From positions 211,773 through 275,772 of the forward strand of contig DIZF01000001.1 in the NCBI GenBank assembly GCA_002427815.1: DNA of 64,000 nt, in the 5' to 3' direction. Source of the DNA: Ramlibacter tataouinensis. Lineage in GTDB: Bacteria; Pseudomonadota; Gammaproteobacteria; Burkholderiales; Burkholderiaceae_C. The notes under the pieces were generated by a model, which searched no databases, was not told the origin of the DNA, and saw only the letters and a list, made by a program, of their open reading frames with translations. A program made the translations under genes and the position numbers. Shown here piece after piece: positions 45,139 to 53,516 of this stretch. Position 1 is the first letter of the stretch; the number at the start of each line of letters is the position of its first letter.

Positions 45139-45184
45139 GGCCATCCCTAAGCTCTGCGGTAGTTCCTGACCGGAGAAACATCCC

Positions 45185-45277
45185 ATGAACCGCCGCCTCC
45201 TTGCCCTCAGTTCCATGGTTGTCCTGTTGGTCGCCTGCGTCAGCCAGCCGATGTCCTCACCGTCGACCGCCTGCTGA
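45185..45277 (+). CDS. 30-residue lipoprotein-signal peptide frame (probably truncated gene)
   Basis: MNRRLLALSSMVVLLVACVS continues with QPMSSPSTAC and a stop. It is a complete lipoprotein signal with lipobox LVAC and almost nothing behind it. GGAGA stands before the ATG and a Pho-box-like array lies upstream, so the expression signals look intact. It is either a very small lipoprotein or the start of a phosphate-responsive exported protein cut off by rearrangement. Confidence 0.5.
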   Translation: MNRRLLALSSMVVLLVACVSQPMSSPSTAC

Positions 45278-45345
45278 TGCCGCCTGCCAGACACTGAGTG
45301 TTGCAACAACAGGGCGCGGCCACGCCAGCGCCCAGCGGAGTCACA

Positions 45346-45510
45346 ATGAACCGGCCGATTCCAATGGCGAGCCGACGCAGTGCAATGCGCTGTGCCGCCG
45401 CTCTCGTCCTGGGCACAACAGCACTCGCCTGGGCTCTGCCCAGCCGATCAGCGACCCCACGCAGTCCCGGAAAGCCAGCCGACGCGCGCGCCGTCACCGC
45501 TGGTCCTGGG
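45346..45510 (+). pseudogene. N-terminal fragment of an exported protein (signal sequence only)
   Basis: The frame from the ATG at 45346 reads MNRPIPMASRRSAMRCAAAL then VLGTTALAWALPSRSA, a signal peptide with a twin-arginine-like start, and then loses coding character near 45510, where a truncated phosphodiesterase gene on the other strand begins. The mature part is gone. Confidence 0.4.
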
Positions 45511-45795
45511 GAACGACCCGGTCGCGAACGAGGAGCCGTTCATCATCGTGAAGGTCGGATAGGTCGAATGGTTGTCGGCAAATCTCACCCCCTGTTGTTG
45601 CAGGGCGTACAGGTTCGGGGTGTCGACCGGGTTGACCGAGTCGGGGCGCAAGCCGTCCCAGACCATGATGATCGTCCGTTGTACCGGGGTCGCCCGTTGG
45701 ACCGGGGCGGTTGCGGCAGAACCGTCCGAGCCGCCGCAGGCGGTGATCAGGGTCAGGCTGGCGGCGAGCGAAATTGAAAGCGTTCGTAGGCGCAT
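45510..45795 (-). pseudogene. Truncated type I phosphodiesterase/nucleotide pyrophosphatase (alkaline phosphatase superfamily)
   Basis: From the ATG at 45795 the frame shows a lipoprotein signal with lipobox LITAC, then RTIIMVWDGLRPDSVNPVDT, NLYALQQQGVRFADNHSTYP and TFTMMNGSSFATGSFP, with the metal-binding Asp and the presumed catalytic Thr of this superfamily. After FATGSFP the family match stops at about 45510, leaving some 95 of an expected 400 or more residues. A Pho-box-like site lies upstream at 45881-45898. Confidence 0.75.
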
Positions 45796-45880
45796 GGGTC
45801 GTTCTCGTTGTGTCGGTTGGTTGGGACGCAAGGCGTCGGCACGGTTGCCCCACCTCGGCACCCGACGGTATCCGGCCAAC

Positions 45881-45898
45881 ATGTCAGATTGACGACAG
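45881..45898 (-). promoter_or_regulatory. Pho-box-like site before the truncated phosphodiesterase
   Basis: On the minus strand, CTGTCGT-CAAT-CTGACAT has the 7-4-7 layout of a PhoB box. A TACCGT -10-like hexamer follows after about ten bases. The gene it would drive is broken, which suggests a once phosphate-regulated exported phosphodiesterase. Confidence 0.5.
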
Positions 45899-45914
45899 CG
45901 GCTGTCGTGCCGCC

Positions 45915-47411
45915 CTAATCCCAGAACGGCTTCGCGTTGTGGGCAAAGGTCGCGCAGGCCTGCAGGCATGCCTGGGCATTGGCCGGTCGGCGGGCGCTGA
46001 GCCAGCCCGCCCCAAACCAGGCCCGCGGATCGTGGACGGCGAGCTGTTGCCAGGCTTGCAGCGCCGCCAGTTCATCGTGGTACGAGCCCAGTGCATCCTG
46101 AACGGGCTTGAGTGCGGACAAATAAGCCTCGACCTTGCGTTCGGCAAAGAGGGGCTGTGCGAATTCGACCAGGTAGCGCAGCCGCTTGGCCTGCTTGCGC
46201 ATGCGGTGCTGCGCGGGTTCATCCAGAGCCAGGAAGTTCTGTCCTCCGGCGGCCACCCGCCGGTGCAGCCTGTGCAGCCGCCTGCGCACGACTTTCTCCA
46301 GTGCGATTTTTCGCGGTGCCGTTTTCTTCTGGGGTGCTTCTTCGTCCGGCGTGGCGTGAACGAACGCTATCAGGCCCAGCAGTGCCTTCTGGAACGCGGG
46401 CGCGCGCACGGATGCAGCGACGTCGGGCAGATCCGTGAACGCGCCGCTCCAATCCAGCGGCGGGCCGCCTGCGCCCTCGATCTCGTGCTGTACGGTATTG
46501 ATGAGATAGCTGCGGTCGCGATGCTGCCCCAGATCGCGGAAGACGGCGACGACGGGCTCTTCCCAGGCGCTGTCAAAGTCCTGCATCAAAGCGCCCAGCT
46601 CCCGAATCGCCGTGCGCAGCCGGCGCAAGCCCACCCGCAACTGATGGATGTGTTCCTCGTCCGTGCAGCCGCCAGCGATGTCGCTGGCGTTGGCCAGTAT
46701 CTGATTCAGGCATGAGGACACCACTGCGACCGCCATTTCACGCTGTGAGGCGTTGCGCTTGAAACATGGCGCTTGCGCGCTCACGGCGACACCGAAGTGC
46801 TGGCCCAGGGCCAGGCGCTGGCCTTTCATCGACTTGGTAACGGCACTGAGCCAAAGCCCGTGCGCCACGCACCATCTGCGCGCCAGTTCCACGGCGCTGG
46901 CCGGGTTGCCTTGTTTCAATTCCAGTTCCAGTTCATTGACCGGAACCGAACGCTTGCCCACCGACACACGCCCCACATCCAGGGCGACCTCGACAGATCC
47001 CGAGCCCGTGCGCATTACGCGCGCCAGACGATCGACATCGGTCTGGTACACCAGCTCGAGCGTGGGAAAAGGATCGGCCGACTTGAGCTTCAGGGCTCGC
47101 TGGATGCGCTTGCCCAACGGCGTGCCGAGATGGCGCGCCAGGTCCGGGACCGGCGTCGCGCGCGCGGCCAGCGAAACGTTGTGCTCCAGCCGCTCCAGGG
47201 GTCCGCTGCCCGATGCCTTGGCCGTCTGCACCCACCGCCGACCTTCCTTGCGCAGCCGCACCACGACGCCGTGCGCCGCGAGTGCGCGATCGTGGGTGTC
47301 GAAGTAGCGCGCCTGGAGTCGTTGTTGAGTTGTGCGCCCTCGCCGCACTGCGGCCTGGACCGCCTGGGTGCGGTGAGCCGGGACCTCCAGCTTGAGTTCA
47401 AACTCGGTCAT
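45915..47411 (-). CDS. CYTH-CHAD protein (inorganic triphosphatase / polyphosphate-binding)
   Basis: 498 residues. The N-terminal CYTH domain starts with the ExExK-like EFELKLEV and contains RYFDTHDRALAAHGVVVRLR, with the usual basic and acidic residues lining a triphosphate tunnel. From about residue 225 the CHAD domain is helical and rich in conserved His and Arg: EHIHQLRVGLRRLRTAIREL, HRDRSYL and QHRMRKQAKRLRYLVEFAQP. CHAD binds polyphosphate and directs proteins to granules. Start at the ATG 47411. It is divergent from the H+-ATPase/PPK2 genes across 170 bases, consistent with shared control. Confidence 0.92.
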   Translation of the reverse strand: MTEFELKLEVPAHRTQAVQAAVRRGRTTQQRLQARYFDTHDRALAAHGVVVRLRKEGRRWVQTAKASGSGPLERLEHNVSLAARATPVPDLARHLGTPLGKRIQRALKLKSADPFPTLELVYQTDVDRLARVMRTGSGSVEVALDVGRVSVGKRSVPVNELELELKQGNPASAVELARRWCVAHGLWLSAVTKSMKGQRLALGQHFGVAVSAQAPCFKRNASQREMAVAVVSSCLNQILANASDIAGGCTDEEHIHQLRVGLRRLRTAIRELGALMQDFDSAWEEPVVAVFRDLGQHRDRSYLINTVQHEIEGAGGPPLDWSGAFTDLPDVAASVRAPAFQKALLGLIAFVHATPDEEAPQKKTAPRKIALEKVVRRRLHRLHRRVAAGGQNFLALDEPAQHRMRKQAKRLRYLVEFAQPLFAERKVEAYLSALKPVQDALGSYHDELAALQAWQQLAVHDPRAWFGAGWLSARRPANAQACLQACATFAHNAKPFWD

Positions 47412-47584
47412 GGGATGCAAGGACGAGAGCCAGTGCAGGGCTTTATCCTACGCGCACGGGCATGAGTCGGGCAGCCTGCGATCTAAACTCACCGCCTGCG
47501 CCGGAAATCTGCCATCGGAAACGGGACGCAACCAACGCAGGCAAGCCGGTGTAACCCGCGCAAGCGCCAGAGAGGATATTCACG

Positions 47585-50086
47585 ATGGGATCGACCCCAG
47601 GCAAATCCGAAGCCAGACCGGCGCCCGCGCAGCCAGGAAACGCCCAACCCCCCGACATCGCCAAGGCGTCGGTTCCCGACACGCTCGCGGCGCTCCACGT
47701 GAACCCCGACACCGGGCTCGCGCACGCGCAGGTGGACACCCTGCGGAAGGAGCACGGCTACAACGAAGTGGCCGAAAAGAAAAGGCACCCGGTCCTCAAG
47801 TTCCTCGGGAAATTCTGGGGGATCTCGGCGTGGATGCTCGAACTGATCATGGTTCTGTCCGCCGTGCTTGGAAACTATTCGGACCTCGTCGTGGTGGGCG
47901 CGCTGCTGATCATCAACGCCGTGTTGAGCTTCATGCAGGAGCACCGCGCCGCCGGTGTCGTCGAGACACTGCGGCGACGCTTGCAGGTCAGCGCACGGGT
48001 GCGCCGCGATTCGAGCTGGCAGGTCGTTCCCGCCCGGGAACTGGTCCCTGGCGACATCGTCCGCGTGCGCCCGGGCGACATCATCCCGGCGGACGTGAAG
48101 CTCCTCACGGGAGCGTTGAGCGTGGACCAGTCGGCGCTCACCGGCGAATCGAAGGACGCGGACAAGGCGGCCGGCGAAATACTCTCGTCGGGGTCCATCG
48201 TCCGGCGGGGCGAAGGTAACGGCGTGGTGATGTTGACCGGGGCGAAGACCTACTTTGGCCGCACCACGGAACTCGTGCAGGAGGCGCGTCCGAAACTTCA
48301 CATCGAAGCGGTCGTGGCCAAGATCGTCCGCTGGCTTTTCGCCATTGTCGCCGTGCTGCTGGGCGTGGTGGTCGCGCTGTCGCTGATCCGGGGCGCGCCG
48401 CTCATGGAAATGGTCCCGCTCATGCTCGTCCTCTTGATGAGCGCGGTGCCGGTCGCTCTCCCCGTCATGTTCACGGTCAGCATGGCCGTCGGGTCGAAGG
48501 AACTGGCCAGGCGCGGCGTGCTCGTCACCCGCCTCAGCGCCGCGGAGGATGCCGCGACGATGGACGTGCTCTGCGTGGACAAGACGGGCACGATCACGAT
48601 GAACCAGCTCGCCGTCACCGGCGTCATCCCGCTGGAGCGCGCGTCGGAAGCCGATGTGCTGTTCGCCGGCGCGCTCGCGTCGCAGGAATCCAACCAGGAT
48701 CCGATCGACCTCGCCTTCCTGGCCGCAGCGAAGGCGCAGCACGTATTCGACGGCCTTCCCTCCGTCACACCCATCTCCTTCGCACCTTTCGATGCGAAAA
48801 CCCGGCGGACGGAAGCCGTCGTCGAGCAGAGCGGGCAACGACTGCGCGTGATGAAGGGCGCCGTGCGCACCATCGCCGAGGCCTGCGGACTCCAGCCGCC
48901 GGCAATCGAAGCGCTGGACGCGCGCGTCAGCGCGGCCGCCGCGAAGGGCTATCGGACGCTGGCAGTGGCGCGCGGCCCGGAGGGAAGCGCCCCGGCCCTG
49001 GTGGGACTGGTGTCGTTGTATGACCCGCCGCGGCCGGATGCCGGGCAGCTCATCGCCACACTCCACGACCTCGGCGTTCAGGTCAAGATGCTCACCGGCG
49101 ACGCGCTGCCGGTGGCGCTCGAGATCGGGCAGGGCGTCGGGTTGTCCAACATCCAGCGCGTGGCGGACCTGAAGACCGCGAGCGCGCAGCCTGGAAGCAG
49201 GACAGCCGATCTGTTCGCAGGCGCCGATGGCTTCGCCGAGGTGTATCCGGAGGACAAGTACATCGTTGTGAAGCAGCTGCAGGCCGCGGGGCACGTGACC
49301 GGCATGACTGGCGATGGTGTCAACGATGCACCCGCCCTGCGCCAGGCCGAAGTGGGAATCGCCGTCAGCACCGCGACCGACGTGGCCAAGGGCGCCGCGA
49401 GCGTCGTCCTGACCGAGGCCGGGTTGACGAACATCGTGGCGCTGGTCGAGCAGGGGCGGACCATTTACCAGCGCATTCTGACGTGGATCATCAACAAGAT
49501 CAGCCGGACCATCCTGAAGGCCGCCTTCGTGGCCATCGCGTTCGTGGTGACCGGCAAGTTCGTGGTCTCCGCCTTTGCCATGCTGCTGCTGGTCTTCCTG
49601 ACGGACTTCGCGAAGATATCCCTTTCCACCGACAATGTCCGGCCATCCAGGAATCCGGAAACATGGAACATCGGGGGCTTCATCACCGTGTCCGCGGTGC
49701 TGGGTGTCGCGATGGTTGCCGAAACGCTTTTTCTGTTGTGGATCGGGTGGTCGAAATTCGGTCTGGCAACCAGCAACGATGCCCTCTACACCTTCAGCTT
49801 TCTGATGCTCCTGTACTTCGCGGTGTTCTCCGTCGTGTCCGCGCGGGAGCGCAGCTGGTTCTGGGCGTCCCTGCCGAGCAAGACCTTCATGTCAGCCCTC
49901 GCTGCGGATGCCATAGCGGGCACCGTCCTGACGTTCGTGGGACTCAAGGGACTCATGCCTTTGCCCTGGTGGCAAACGCTTGCGGTATTTGTCTATGCCA
50001 TGGCTTCGTGTCTGGTTCTGAACGACGCCGTGAAGGTCGCGATGATCAAGTGGCGGGTTCCCGGCGCCGCGAAGATCACCAAGTGA
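47585..50086 (+). CDS. Plasma-membrane type P-type H+-ATPase (P3A, PMA1-like)
   Basis: 833 residues. Actuator domain LTGES motif in VDQSALTGESK, phosphorylation site DKTGT in CVDKTGTITMNQ, nucleotide and hinge motifs MLTGDALP and MTGDGVNDAPALRQAEVGIA, and about ten membrane helices with the PVALPVMFTVSMAVGSKELA segment (M4) typical of proton pumps of fungi, plants and some bacteria. It exports H+ at the cost of ATP. Only 13 bases separate it from the PPK2 gene, so the pump and a polyphosphate-driven nucleotide kinase are almost certainly co-expressed. Confidence 0.93.
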   Translation: MGSTPGKSEARPAPAQPGNAQPPDIAKASVPDTLAALHVNPDTGLAHAQVDTLRKEHGYNEVAEKKRHPVLKFLGKFWGISAWMLELIMVLSAVLGNYSDLVVVGALLIINAVLSFMQEHRAAGVVETLRRRLQVSARVRRDSSWQVVPARELVPGDIVRVRPGDIIPADVKLLTGALSVDQSALTGESKDADKAAGEILSSGSIVRRGEGNGVVMLTGAKTYFGRTTELVQEARPKLHIEAVVAKIVRWLFAIVAVLLGVVVALSLIRGAPLMEMVPLMLVLLMSAVPVALPVMFTVSMAVGSKELARRGVLVTRLSAAEDAATMDVLCVDKTGTITMNQLAVTGVIPLERASEADVLFAGALASQESNQDPIDLAFLAAAKAQHVFDGLPSVTPISFAPFDAKTRRTEAVVEQSGQRLRVMKGAVRTIAEACGLQPPAIEALDARVSAAAAKGYRTLAVARGPEGSAPALVGLVSLYDPPRPDAGQLIATLHDLGVQVKMLTGDALPVALEIGQGVGLSNIQRVADLKTASAQPGSRTADLFAGADGFAEVYPEDKYIVVKQLQAAGHVTGMTGDGVNDAPALRQAEVGIAVSTATDVAKGAASVVLTEAGLTNIVALVEQGRTIYQRILTWIINKISRTILKAAFVAIAFVVTGKFVVSAFAMLLLVFLTDFAKISLSTDNVRPSRNPETWNIGGFITVSAVLGVAMVAETLFLLWIGWSKFGLATSNDALYTFSFLMLLYFAVFSVVSARERSWFWASLPSKTFMSALAADAIAGTVLTFVGLKGLMPLPWWQTLAVFVYAMASCLVLNDAVKVAMIKWRVPGAAKITK

Positions 50087-50099
50087 GCCAGGGAACTAC

Positions 50100-51005
50100 A
50101 TGAGCGGCAAGCCAGCTGGAAGAAACACCATGAAGATCAATTCAAGGGATTTCCGCGTGGGGGAAGGAGACGATGTCAATCTCCAGAAGTGGCCGACGAA
50201 CGTGGGGCCTGTCTACAAGTCCAAGGAGCGGTATCACAAACTCCTGGGAGAGCACGTTGCGCAGCTGAGCGCGCAACAGCAGCTTCTCTACGCATCCAAT
50301 CGCCATGCCATCCTGCTGATCTTTCAGGGGATGGATTCCGCAGGAAAAGATGGCGCCATCAAGCATGTGATGTCAGGGGTCAATCCTCAAGGCTGCCAGG
50401 TCATCAGCTTCAAACATCCGAGTCTTGCCGAATTGCAGCACGATTTTCTCTGGCGCACCACGTGCGATCTGCCGGAGCGCGGGCGGATCGGCATCTTCAA
50501 CCGGTCCTATTACGAAGAGGTGCTGATCGCGCGAGTGCATCCCGAAATTCTCCGCAGCGAGGGAATCCCGGACCTGCCGCACGGCGAAAAGGCCGTCTGG
50601 CATGACCGCTATCGTTCGATCGTGAATCTGGAAAGACATCTTCACGACAACGGAACCCGCATCATCAAGTTCTTCCTCTACCTGTCGAAGGAGGAGCAGA
50701 GAAAGCGCTTCCTCGAACGCATCGACGAGCCGGAAAAGAACTGGAAATTCAGCACTGCGGACATCGAGGAGCGGAAATTCTGGAAGGACTACATGAAGGC
50801 CTATGAGGAATGCCTGGGTGCGACGAGCACAAGCGACGCCCCCTGGTACGTCGTCCCTGCCGATGACAAGGAAAATACCCGGCTGATCGTGTCGCGGATC
50901 GTCCTGGACACGCTCGAAGGACTGAAGATGAATTACCCGCAAACGAGCGCAGAGCGCCGGCAGGAACTGCAGTTGATTCGCGAGCGGCTGGCGAAGTCTT
51001 CTTGA
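50100..51005 (+). CDS. ppk2: Polyphosphate kinase 2 family protein
   Basis: About 301 residues. Walker A GMDSAGKDGAIKHVMSGVNP, the lid and Walker B region IGIFNRSYYEEVLIARVHPE, and the RFLERIDEPEKNWKFSTADI-like stretch are characteristic of one-domain PPK2 enzymes, which transfer phosphate between polyphosphate and nucleoside mono- or diphosphates. Start is 50100 (AGGGA upstream); an ATG at 50130 is also possible. Behind an ATP-driven proton pump, a role in regenerating ATP from polyphosphate is attractive but unproven. Confidence 0.92.
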   Translation: MSGKPAGRNTMKINSRDFRVGEGDDVNLQKWPTNVGPVYKSKERYHKLLGEHVAQLSAQQQLLYASNRHAILLIFQGMDSAGKDGAIKHVMSGVNPQGCQVISFKHPSLAELQHDFLWRTTCDLPERGRIGIFNRSYYEEVLIARVHPEILRSEGIPDLPHGEKAVWHDRYRSIVNLERHLHDNGTRIIKFFLYLSKEEQRKRFLERIDEPEKNWKFSTADIEERKFWKDYMKAYEECLGATSTSDAPWYVVPADDKENTRLIVSRIVLDTLEGLKMNYPQTSAERRQELQLIRERLAKSS

Positions 51006-51090
51006 CCGACCCTGGCTCGTCAGTTTGCAGGCAGGCCCTTGCTGGGCTCACCCCCACCTGCGCCCCGGCCTTTGCTATGCTGGCCGCAGT

Positions 51091-52578
51091 ATGAACAACG
51101 GAACGCTCCTGGCCGCCGTGGATCTCGGCTCCAACAGTTATCGGCTGGAGATCGGTCGCTATGAAGGTGACCAGATTCATCGCAGGGAATACCTGAAGGA
51201 AACCGTCCGGCAAGGCAACGGCCTGGACGATGAGCGCAACCTCACCGCCGAGGCCATGCAGCGCGGCTGGGATTGCCTGGCTCGCTTTGGCGAGCGGCTG
51301 GCGGGATTCAAGAAGGCTCAGGTGCGCGCGGTTGCCACCCAGACCCTGCGGGAAGCCCGTAACCGTGAGACCTTTCTCAAGCGCGCCCATCAGGTGCTGG
51401 GTTTTCCCATCGAGGTGATCTCCGGCCAGGAGGAGGCGCGGCTGATCTACCAGGGCGTTGTGCATCTGCTGCCCCAATCGGATGAGCGCCGGCTCGTTGT
51501 AGACATCGGCGGGCGTTCCACCGAAATCATTCTGGGTCAGCGATTTGACCCCCAGGTGATGGAAAGCTACCGCGTCGGCAGCGTGGCCTGGTCGAAGAAG
51601 TATTTTCCGCAAGGCGAATTCACGGTCGCGGCGTTTGAGCGCGCCAAGGTCGCAGCCAAGGCGGTCCTGGACGAAGCGCTCGGCTCTTACGGGCCCGGCC
51701 GCTGGGATGTCGCCTATGGCTCCTCGGGCACCATCGGTGCAGTGGGTGACGTGCTGGGCGCGGCCGGCTGGTCCGACGGGCGTGTCAGCCGCGAAGGGCT
51801 GGAGTGGCTGCTGGAGCAGCTGATGGCCGCACGCAACGCCAACCGGATCAGGATCGACGGCTTGAAGGAGGATCGTCGTGAGGTCATTGGGGGCGGCGTC
51901 AGTGTCCTGCTTGCGGTCTTCGAGTTGCTGGAGATCGACGAGATGCAGGTAGCCCAGGGCGCGCTGCGACATGGCGTGCTTTACGACATGCTCGACCGCG
52001 AACACGGCGAGACCGATATCCGTTCGACCACCGTGCAGCGGCTGGCCACCACGTTCAGCACCGACGCGGAACAGGCGCGCCGGGTCGGCCAGGTGGCTTG
52101 CGATCTCCTGCGCCAGCTGAGAGCCAACAGCGACGACGCTGAAGAGCTGGCACGGCACCAGCGCCAGCTGGGTTGGGCCGCGCAGCTGCACGAGATCGGC
52201 AGCCGCATCTCGCACAGCGACTATCACAAGCATGGCGCCTACATCCTTGACAACGCGGATGCGCTCGGCTTCGCGCAACCCGAGCTGCACCGGCTCGGCC
52301 TCCTGATCCTGGGGCACCGGGGCAAGCTGCGAAAACTGGAGGCGGACCTGGAGGACGGGCTGTTCGTGCAGTACCTGCTTTGCCTGCGGCTCGCGGTTCT
52401 CTTGTGCCACGCCCGGCGACAGCCGGACCTGAAGGGTCTGCAGCTTCGCGCAGACGGGCGGCAATTCGTCCTGACGCTGCGTGCGGACTGGTCCGAGTAC
52501 TATCCGCAATCCGCGCATCTGCTGCGCGAAGAGGTGACTGCCTGGCAGAGGACAATGTGGGCTTTCAAGCTGGCGTGA
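51091..52578 (+). CDS. ppx: Exopolyphosphatase (Ppx/GppA family)
   Basis: 495 residues. Two actin-like lobes: TLLAAVDLGSNSYRLEIGRY, EVISGQEEARLIYQGVVHLL, RLVVDIGGRSTEIILGQRF and WDVAYGSSGTIGAVGDVLGA, followed by an HD-like helical C-terminal half with LHEIGSRISHSDYHKHGAYI. It removes terminal phosphate from polyphosphate or ppGpp-type substrates. It lies 85 bases behind ppk2 on the same strand. Confidence 0.94.
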   Translation: MNNGTLLAAVDLGSNSYRLEIGRYEGDQIHRREYLKETVRQGNGLDDERNLTAEAMQRGWDCLARFGERLAGFKKAQVRAVATQTLREARNRETFLKRAHQVLGFPIEVISGQEEARLIYQGVVHLLPQSDERRLVVDIGGRSTEIILGQRFDPQVMESYRVGSVAWSKKYFPQGEFTVAAFERAKVAAKAVLDEALGSYGPGRWDVAYGSSGTIGAVGDVLGAAGWSDGRVSREGLEWLLEQLMAARNANRIRIDGLKEDRREVIGGGVSVLLAVFELLEIDEMQVAQGALRHGVLYDMLDREHGETDIRSTTVQRLATTFSTDAEQARRVGQVACDLLRQLRANSDDAEELARHQRQLGWAAQLHEIGSRISHSDYHKHGAYILDNADALGFAQPELHRLGLLILGHRGKLRKLEADLEDGLFVQYLLCLRLAVLLCHARRQPDLKGLQLRADGRQFVLTLRADWSEYYPQSAHLLREEVTAWQRTMWAFKLA

Positions 52579-52641
52579 CGCCGTTTGAAGGTTCCGGCAA
52601 AACGGTATAAACTGTATACATCGTTTATTGGAGGGTTCGAT

Positions 52642-53043
52642 ATGGTCACTGCAAGGAAAGCCCGGATTGCCAGGCCCGGCAAGAAGACCGGGGCGACCCG
52701 GTCCGCCGCGAAATCGCCCGCCGCGAAGTCGTCTGGCGCGCCCAAGGCGCAAGCTCCCGCCGTGAAGGTCACCCCGCCGACAGTGCCCGCGTCCGCGACC
52801 AAGGCCAAGCCGGACAAGCCCAAGCGGCCCAAGCTGGTGCGCGACAGCTTCACGATTCCCAAGGCCGAGTACGCCGTGCTGCAGGAACTGAAGCAGCGTG
52901 CCGCGAAGCTCGGGCGACCGGCCAAGAAAAGCGAAGTGCTGCGCGCCGGCGTCAATGCCCTCGCTGCAATGGGCGACTCCGCTTTTGTTGCGACGCTGGC
53001 AACGGTGCCGGCCATCAAGACCGGCCGCCCTTCCCAGGCCTGA
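52642..53043 (+). CDS. Small basic Lys/Ala/Pro-rich protein with a putative ribbon-helix-helix-like end
   Basis: 133 residues. The first ~65 are a disordered, histone H1-like Lys/Ala/Pro tail. The rest, LVRDSFTIPKAEYAVLQELK followed by KKSEVLRAGVNALAAM, has the strand-helix-helix rhythm of ribbon-helix-helix DNA-binding proteins. GGAGGG seven bases upstream of the ATG is a strong ribosome site and a TTGAAG/TATAAA promoter-like pair lies at 52585-52611. Placed between ppx and the convergent sixA, it may regulate the block or bind polyphosphate or DNA through its lysine tail. Confidence 0.72.
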   Translation: MVTARKARIARPGKKTGATRSAAKSPAAKSSGAPKAQAPAVKVTPPTVPASATKAKPDKPKRPKLVRDSFTIPKAEYAVLQELKQRAAKLGRPAKKSEVLRAGVNALAAMGDSAFVATLATVPAIKTGRPSQA

Positions 53044-53049
53044 GGCTTC

Positions 53050-53511
53050 CTACACCGCGTCGGGCGATTGAACAGCGACCACGACGGTTTGCTCTTGCCC
53101 ATCCCGCTCGCGTGTGCGCAACCACCACACGGCGCCTTTTCGGACGGGGCAATTGTCCTGCTTGAACCCCAGCAACCGGGCCAGCGCCTCGCCTAACTGC
53201 GGCTGGTGGCCGACGAGCAGCACCGGCTGACGCGACCGGGGCCAGTCCGCCGCCTGGAGCAATTTCGCCGCGGGTTCCCCAGGCGCCAATTCCGCCTGCA
53301 GTTTGTACTTGCGGCCCAGAGGAAGCACCGTTTGCTCGCAACGCAGCGCCGGGCTGCACAGGATGCGGGTACTTTCGGGCAGTTGCCGCTCCAGCCATTT
53401 GGCCACGCGGGCAGCCTGCTTCTCGCCGCGTTTGGTCAGGGCGCGCTGCAAGTCGTCCTGGCCGTCCGCTTCATCCTCGGCCTCGGCGTGGCGCCAGAAA
53501 ATGAGGTCCAT
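53050..53511 (-). CDS. sixA: SixA-type phosphohistidine phosphatase
   Basis: 153 residues of the histidine phosphatase superfamily. The RHG-like motif is in MDLIFWRHAEAEDEADG, later ALTKRGEKQAARVAKWL, ILCSPALRCEQTV and VLLVGHQPQLGEALARLL with the second His. SixA proteins dephosphorylate phosphohistidine, for example on HPr-like or kinase domains; PPK1 itself works through a phosphohistidine. It is directly behind ppk1 (5 bases), so a link to polyphosphate synthesis is conceivable. Confidence 0.9.
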   Translation of the reverse strand: MDLIFWRHAEAEDEADGQDDLQRALTKRGEKQAARVAKWLERQLPESTRILCSPALRCEQTVLPLGRKYKLQAELAPGEPAAKLLQAADWPRSRQPVLLVGHQPQLGEALARLLGFKQDNCPVRKGAVWWLRTRERDGQEQTVVVAVQSPDAV

Positions 53512-53516
53512 CGGCC

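Noticed and set aside
50749..52752. A long minus-strand open frame opposite ppx
   Set aside because: ppx motifs are unambiguous on the plus strand; the minus frame has no domain.
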